Made by a program: the position numbers and the translations under genes. The notes below the pieces were generated by a model. It made no database searches. It had not been told where the DNA came from and saw nothing but the letters and a program-made list of their open reading frames with translations. Shown here one piece after another: positions 61,504-64,000 of a stretch of DNA of 64,000 nt (position 1 is its first letter; every line of letters starts with the position of its first letter). Source of the stretch: Symsagittifera roscoffensis (lineage: Eukaryota > Xenacoelomorpha > Acoela > Convolutidae). The DNA is taken from the NCBI RefSeq assembly GCF_963678635.1, contig NC_087065.1, positions 72,981,345 to 73,045,344 of the forward strand, written 5' to 3'.

Positions 61504-62973
61504 TTGCAAGAGGAAACAACACCCAACATGGAGCCCCCGACGATGACAACTTTGTCACAGCTAGAGGCCAGCCACAACAAAATAATGGATACCGTAGTGG
61601 CTACAGTGCAGAAAGCCACCGAAACAGAAGAGGACACGCCGCTATTTCGTCGGAAACTCCAGAAAAAACTGGGAGTTCCATTCATCGCCGCAGCCACCAA
61701 GAAGGACAGAAACCTGCGTTCACTGATAAACTTTGTGAAAAAGCGGGCCTGGTGCGCCATCAAAGCCTCCTACGGACAATATTGTTTCAACATTGGGAAC
61801 CGGCTACATGTCCGAGAGGACTGCCTACTCATCGATGAAAAAATCGTCATTCCCTCCCAACTGCGACAGACAGTACTTGACAGTCTTCATCTAACCCACC
61901 CGGAATCGGCAGCCATGTTGGATTTGAATCACCATGTCTGGTTCCCACATATCCACCGTTGGCATCCTCAAATGGCGCAAAACTGCAAACATTGCACAGA
62001 GTAAGGTAAAAGTTTAAAACCCATCTTAGGAAAGAAACTTTCATTCCAAATGGAACCGGTAAACGAACCTAATGAGGAATTTCAATTAGACTTCGCGGGG
62101 CCCCTACCTTACGAATTGAATAGGGATGCATACATTTTAGTTGCGATAGATAAGTGGTCAAAGATCCCGACAGCGAAATTTGTATCAAATGCAACAGCAG
62201 ATATTGCAATCAAGTTCATGCAAAGATATATCTCTAACAACAGGGTACCAAAGAGATTAAGGTGTGATCAAGCTCAAACATTCAGGGCGAAAAAATTGCA
62301 CATTTTCTGTAGGACAAACAATAGAAAAATACTTTTCGCACCCGTAGATGATCACAGAGCCATAGGGGTTGTTGAAGGAATGATTCAAACGATTAAACGT
62401 AGATTAGCGGTAATGAAAATAGACCAATCAAATACACCATATAAGCTAGCTTCGGGTGTCGCAGAAATAATGAAAACACTAAGAATCACACCACACGGTG
62501 TCAAAAAGATTTCCCCTTTTGAGGCAAATATGGGTGGAAAACCGAATACCCCACTATCGAACATAGCCACAAATAGCTCACCTAAGAATCTAAACTGGGA
62601 GAGCGCAAAACATGCATGTTTATATCGAAAGAACCTTACGAAGCCACCTTTGCCAACAGAAGTTATGCATGACCTCGAGAGATGGTCGGAGGATGAAATT
62701 CACATCCGAAAGAAGGGATCACCACCTAAAGTTACACATAAACCACTACCAAGGACGCTCACAAACAGGCATTCACCAACACAGCCAGAGTTAGCTGCAT
62801 ACCTAAAACCTATAGAACTAGCTAAGAACAAACTTAACAAAAGATATAAGGGAGTACAACGAACAGTCGACAAAAATAGCGAAAAATTTATAAGACAAGT
62901 GGCACGGAAAACCATCCGGTTTGCAACAAAAGTAAAAACCCAAAAACATTTGAACAAAAATATAAAACCATAG
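61504..62973 (+). pseudogene. Ty3/gypsy integrase with one in-frame stop
   Basis: A single frame holds the zinc-binding N-domain (HLTHPESAAML … CKHC; the H-x3-H and C-x2-C pairs are present), a TAA at 62002-62004, then the catalytic core. QLDFAGPL gives the first Asp, LRCDQAQTF the second and GVVEGMIQTIKRR the Glu; all three catalytic residues are kept. TLRITPHGVKKISPFE and GGKPNTPLSNI follow, as is usual for this lineage, then a basic tail ending at 62973. Apart from the stop it is intact, so this element died recently compared with the one at 33.6-38.05 kb. Confidence 0.9.
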
Positions 62974-63955
62974 ATGGAAAAATTCTAACCTACACACCAC
63001 ACACTGTTTGGGTACAAACTTTTGGCAAAAAATCGAGGTTACTAAGAAATAGCGGAACCGCATTTGTTCCTAATCCGGTAAAATACGGACCCTGCAGACC
63101 CTCTCGTTTGAGCGACTATGTTGATGACAAATCCGCACGGAGAACAAGACGATGCTTACGTTTCTTAGACATAAAAGATCCGCAAGCGCCACATTATCCC
63201 ATGTTCAAGGAGGACACCACAACGGGGCTACCAACCAAACTAACAATGCAAGAGAAGTCAGCACAGAGCCAGGGCACAAGCAAAGTCAGTCCCACGAAAA
63301 GAAAAGCGATAGGAGAACGGACTGGAGAAAAACCAGTAAGAAAACTGCAAACGCCACGAGGGATGAACCTCCAAACGGAGATTGAACAGATAGCTAATAT
63401 CGCAGAAAAGAAGATGATTCGTCGTCAACATCGGAGGAGACCACCTCACCTTCACCAAAGCGACAAAATCAGAAGAATACACCACCTGCAACCGCAACAA
63501 GAAAGTCGACTAGAAACCAACAGGCGACATTAGCGACAGCACTAGGTAACCCCATTCTAATCAGCACAGTACAGATCACGAGTGCAACCGGGATAAAACA
63601 ATTTGAAATTGATTCGCCATCTGAAAAATCGAAACAAGATTTGCCAAGCTTAAAATCTCTGATTCAGGAAATGGGATTTTCGGAAAAAACTCCATAATAT
63701 AAAGCTTGTATGCAATTTATACAGGCTATTAGTCCAAAACACAAAACAAGCACCACAAACAATGTGATAGATCTAACTTCACCAGCAGAAGCAGAAGATG
63801 AAACGATGGAAAATGACGACATAATTTGCGTTAACACGAAAGACATAGAGACAACGCAAGGACAAGTAGACGAACAACCGAATAATGAAGAAGAACACGG
63901 AACAATAGATGACAACATCGACAACAATACCGAAAAAACAAGAGGGGAGAAATGA
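62974..63955 (+). pseudogene. pol C-terminal tail / possible extra ORF region
   Basis: Shifted frames contain TVWVQTFGKKSRLLRNSG and RRCLRFLDIKD, then low-complexity Lys/Thr/Glu-rich sequence. The last frame (63710-63955) includes NNVIDLTSPAEAEDE and ends 1-2 bases from the purine tract. A similar acidic tail ORF follows integrase in the element at 23.8-25.4 kb. No envelope features (no signal peptide or transmembrane segment) were seen. Confidence 0.5.
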
Positions 63956-64000
63956 ATAACCAGACCAAACAGTCCCACGGGGACTTAAAAACTCAAGTAA

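Larger units (their letters stand above)
57340..64000 (+). mobile_element. Ty3/gypsy LTR retrotransposon, near full-length but inactivated, right edge open
   Basis: Gag with zinc knuckles, protease, reverse transcriptase, RNase H and integrase follow in the order that defines Ty3/gypsy (Metaviridae). The 5' LTR is probably the stretch before 57600, with TATA-like words at about 57369 and 57412, but its start is undefined. ATGGCGCAG at 57613 combines a gag start and a possible primer-binding site, as in the element at 33876. A purine run, AAGAGGGGAGAAATG, at 63942-63956 may be the polypurine tract, with the 3' LTR continuing beyond the window. All domains carry stops, frameshifts or lost catalytic residues. 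Confidence 0.88.

Noticed and set aside
62974-63955. Envelope gene of an endogenous retrovirus-like element
   Set aside because: No signal peptide, transmembrane segment or Cys pattern; composition is that of a low-complexity pol tail.

Overview
The window is nuclear DNA of an invertebrate animal. It is strongly AT-rich, has GT-AG introns of up to 2.6 kb, few genes and much decayed repeat sequence. The only clear host genes are a three-exon universal stress protein gene (4366-7786) and a three-exon gene for a large secreted, very acidic, Tyr/Asp-rich protein with a C-terminal cysteine cluster (15074-18538). A short minus-strand secreted peptide gene (32036-32278) is possible. Phylum cannot be fixed from the sequence. 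Animal-type USP, Ty3/gypsy elements, Polintons and tRNA-derived SINEs fit a tunicate, cnidarian or other invertebrate; I see nothing bacterial, plant or vertebrate in character.

Layout. 1-2269: two near-identical ~425-bp direct repeats around 1.4 kb of non-coding DNA (LTR-like, no retroelement proteins). 4.4-7.8 kb: USP gene. 7.8-15 kb: non-coding, with diverged local duplications, a 59-bp tandem repeat and SINE-like pieces. 15.1-18.5 kb: secreted acidic protein gene, with a palindromic MITE-like repeat in its first intron. 18.9-22.9 kb: a cluster of tRNA-derived SINEs and other dispersed repeats. 23.2-25.4 kb: 3' part of a minus-strand Ty3/gypsy element, cut by a 200-N assembly gap. 26-28.5 kb: minus-strand remains of a Polinton/Maverick DNA transposon (integrase fragment and two tandem copies of a probable minor capsid segment). 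33.6-38.05 kb: a heavily decayed Ty3/gypsy element with both LTRs. 41280-42359: a compact mini-Polinton with ~165-bp terminal inverted repeats, AG...CT ends, a perfect 6-bp target duplication (GACAAC) and one surviving ORF resembling the tail of a protein-primed DNA polymerase. 45.5-45.9 kb: a pure (ATC)n array of about 102 units. 52.3-56.5 kb: a 4.2-kb C-rich minisatellite with higher-order duplication. 57.3-64 kb: a plus-strand Ty3/gypsy element with recognisable gag, protease, RT, RNase H and integrase, all carrying inactivating changes, running to the right edge.

The host genes show no functional link to one another. The dominant theme is mobile DNA: two separate Polinton traces, three Ty3/gypsy elements, several tRNA-derived SINE heads and at least three further dispersed repeat families. 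The most interesting objects are the mini-Polinton at 41.3-42.4 kb and the unrecognised secreted acidic protein.
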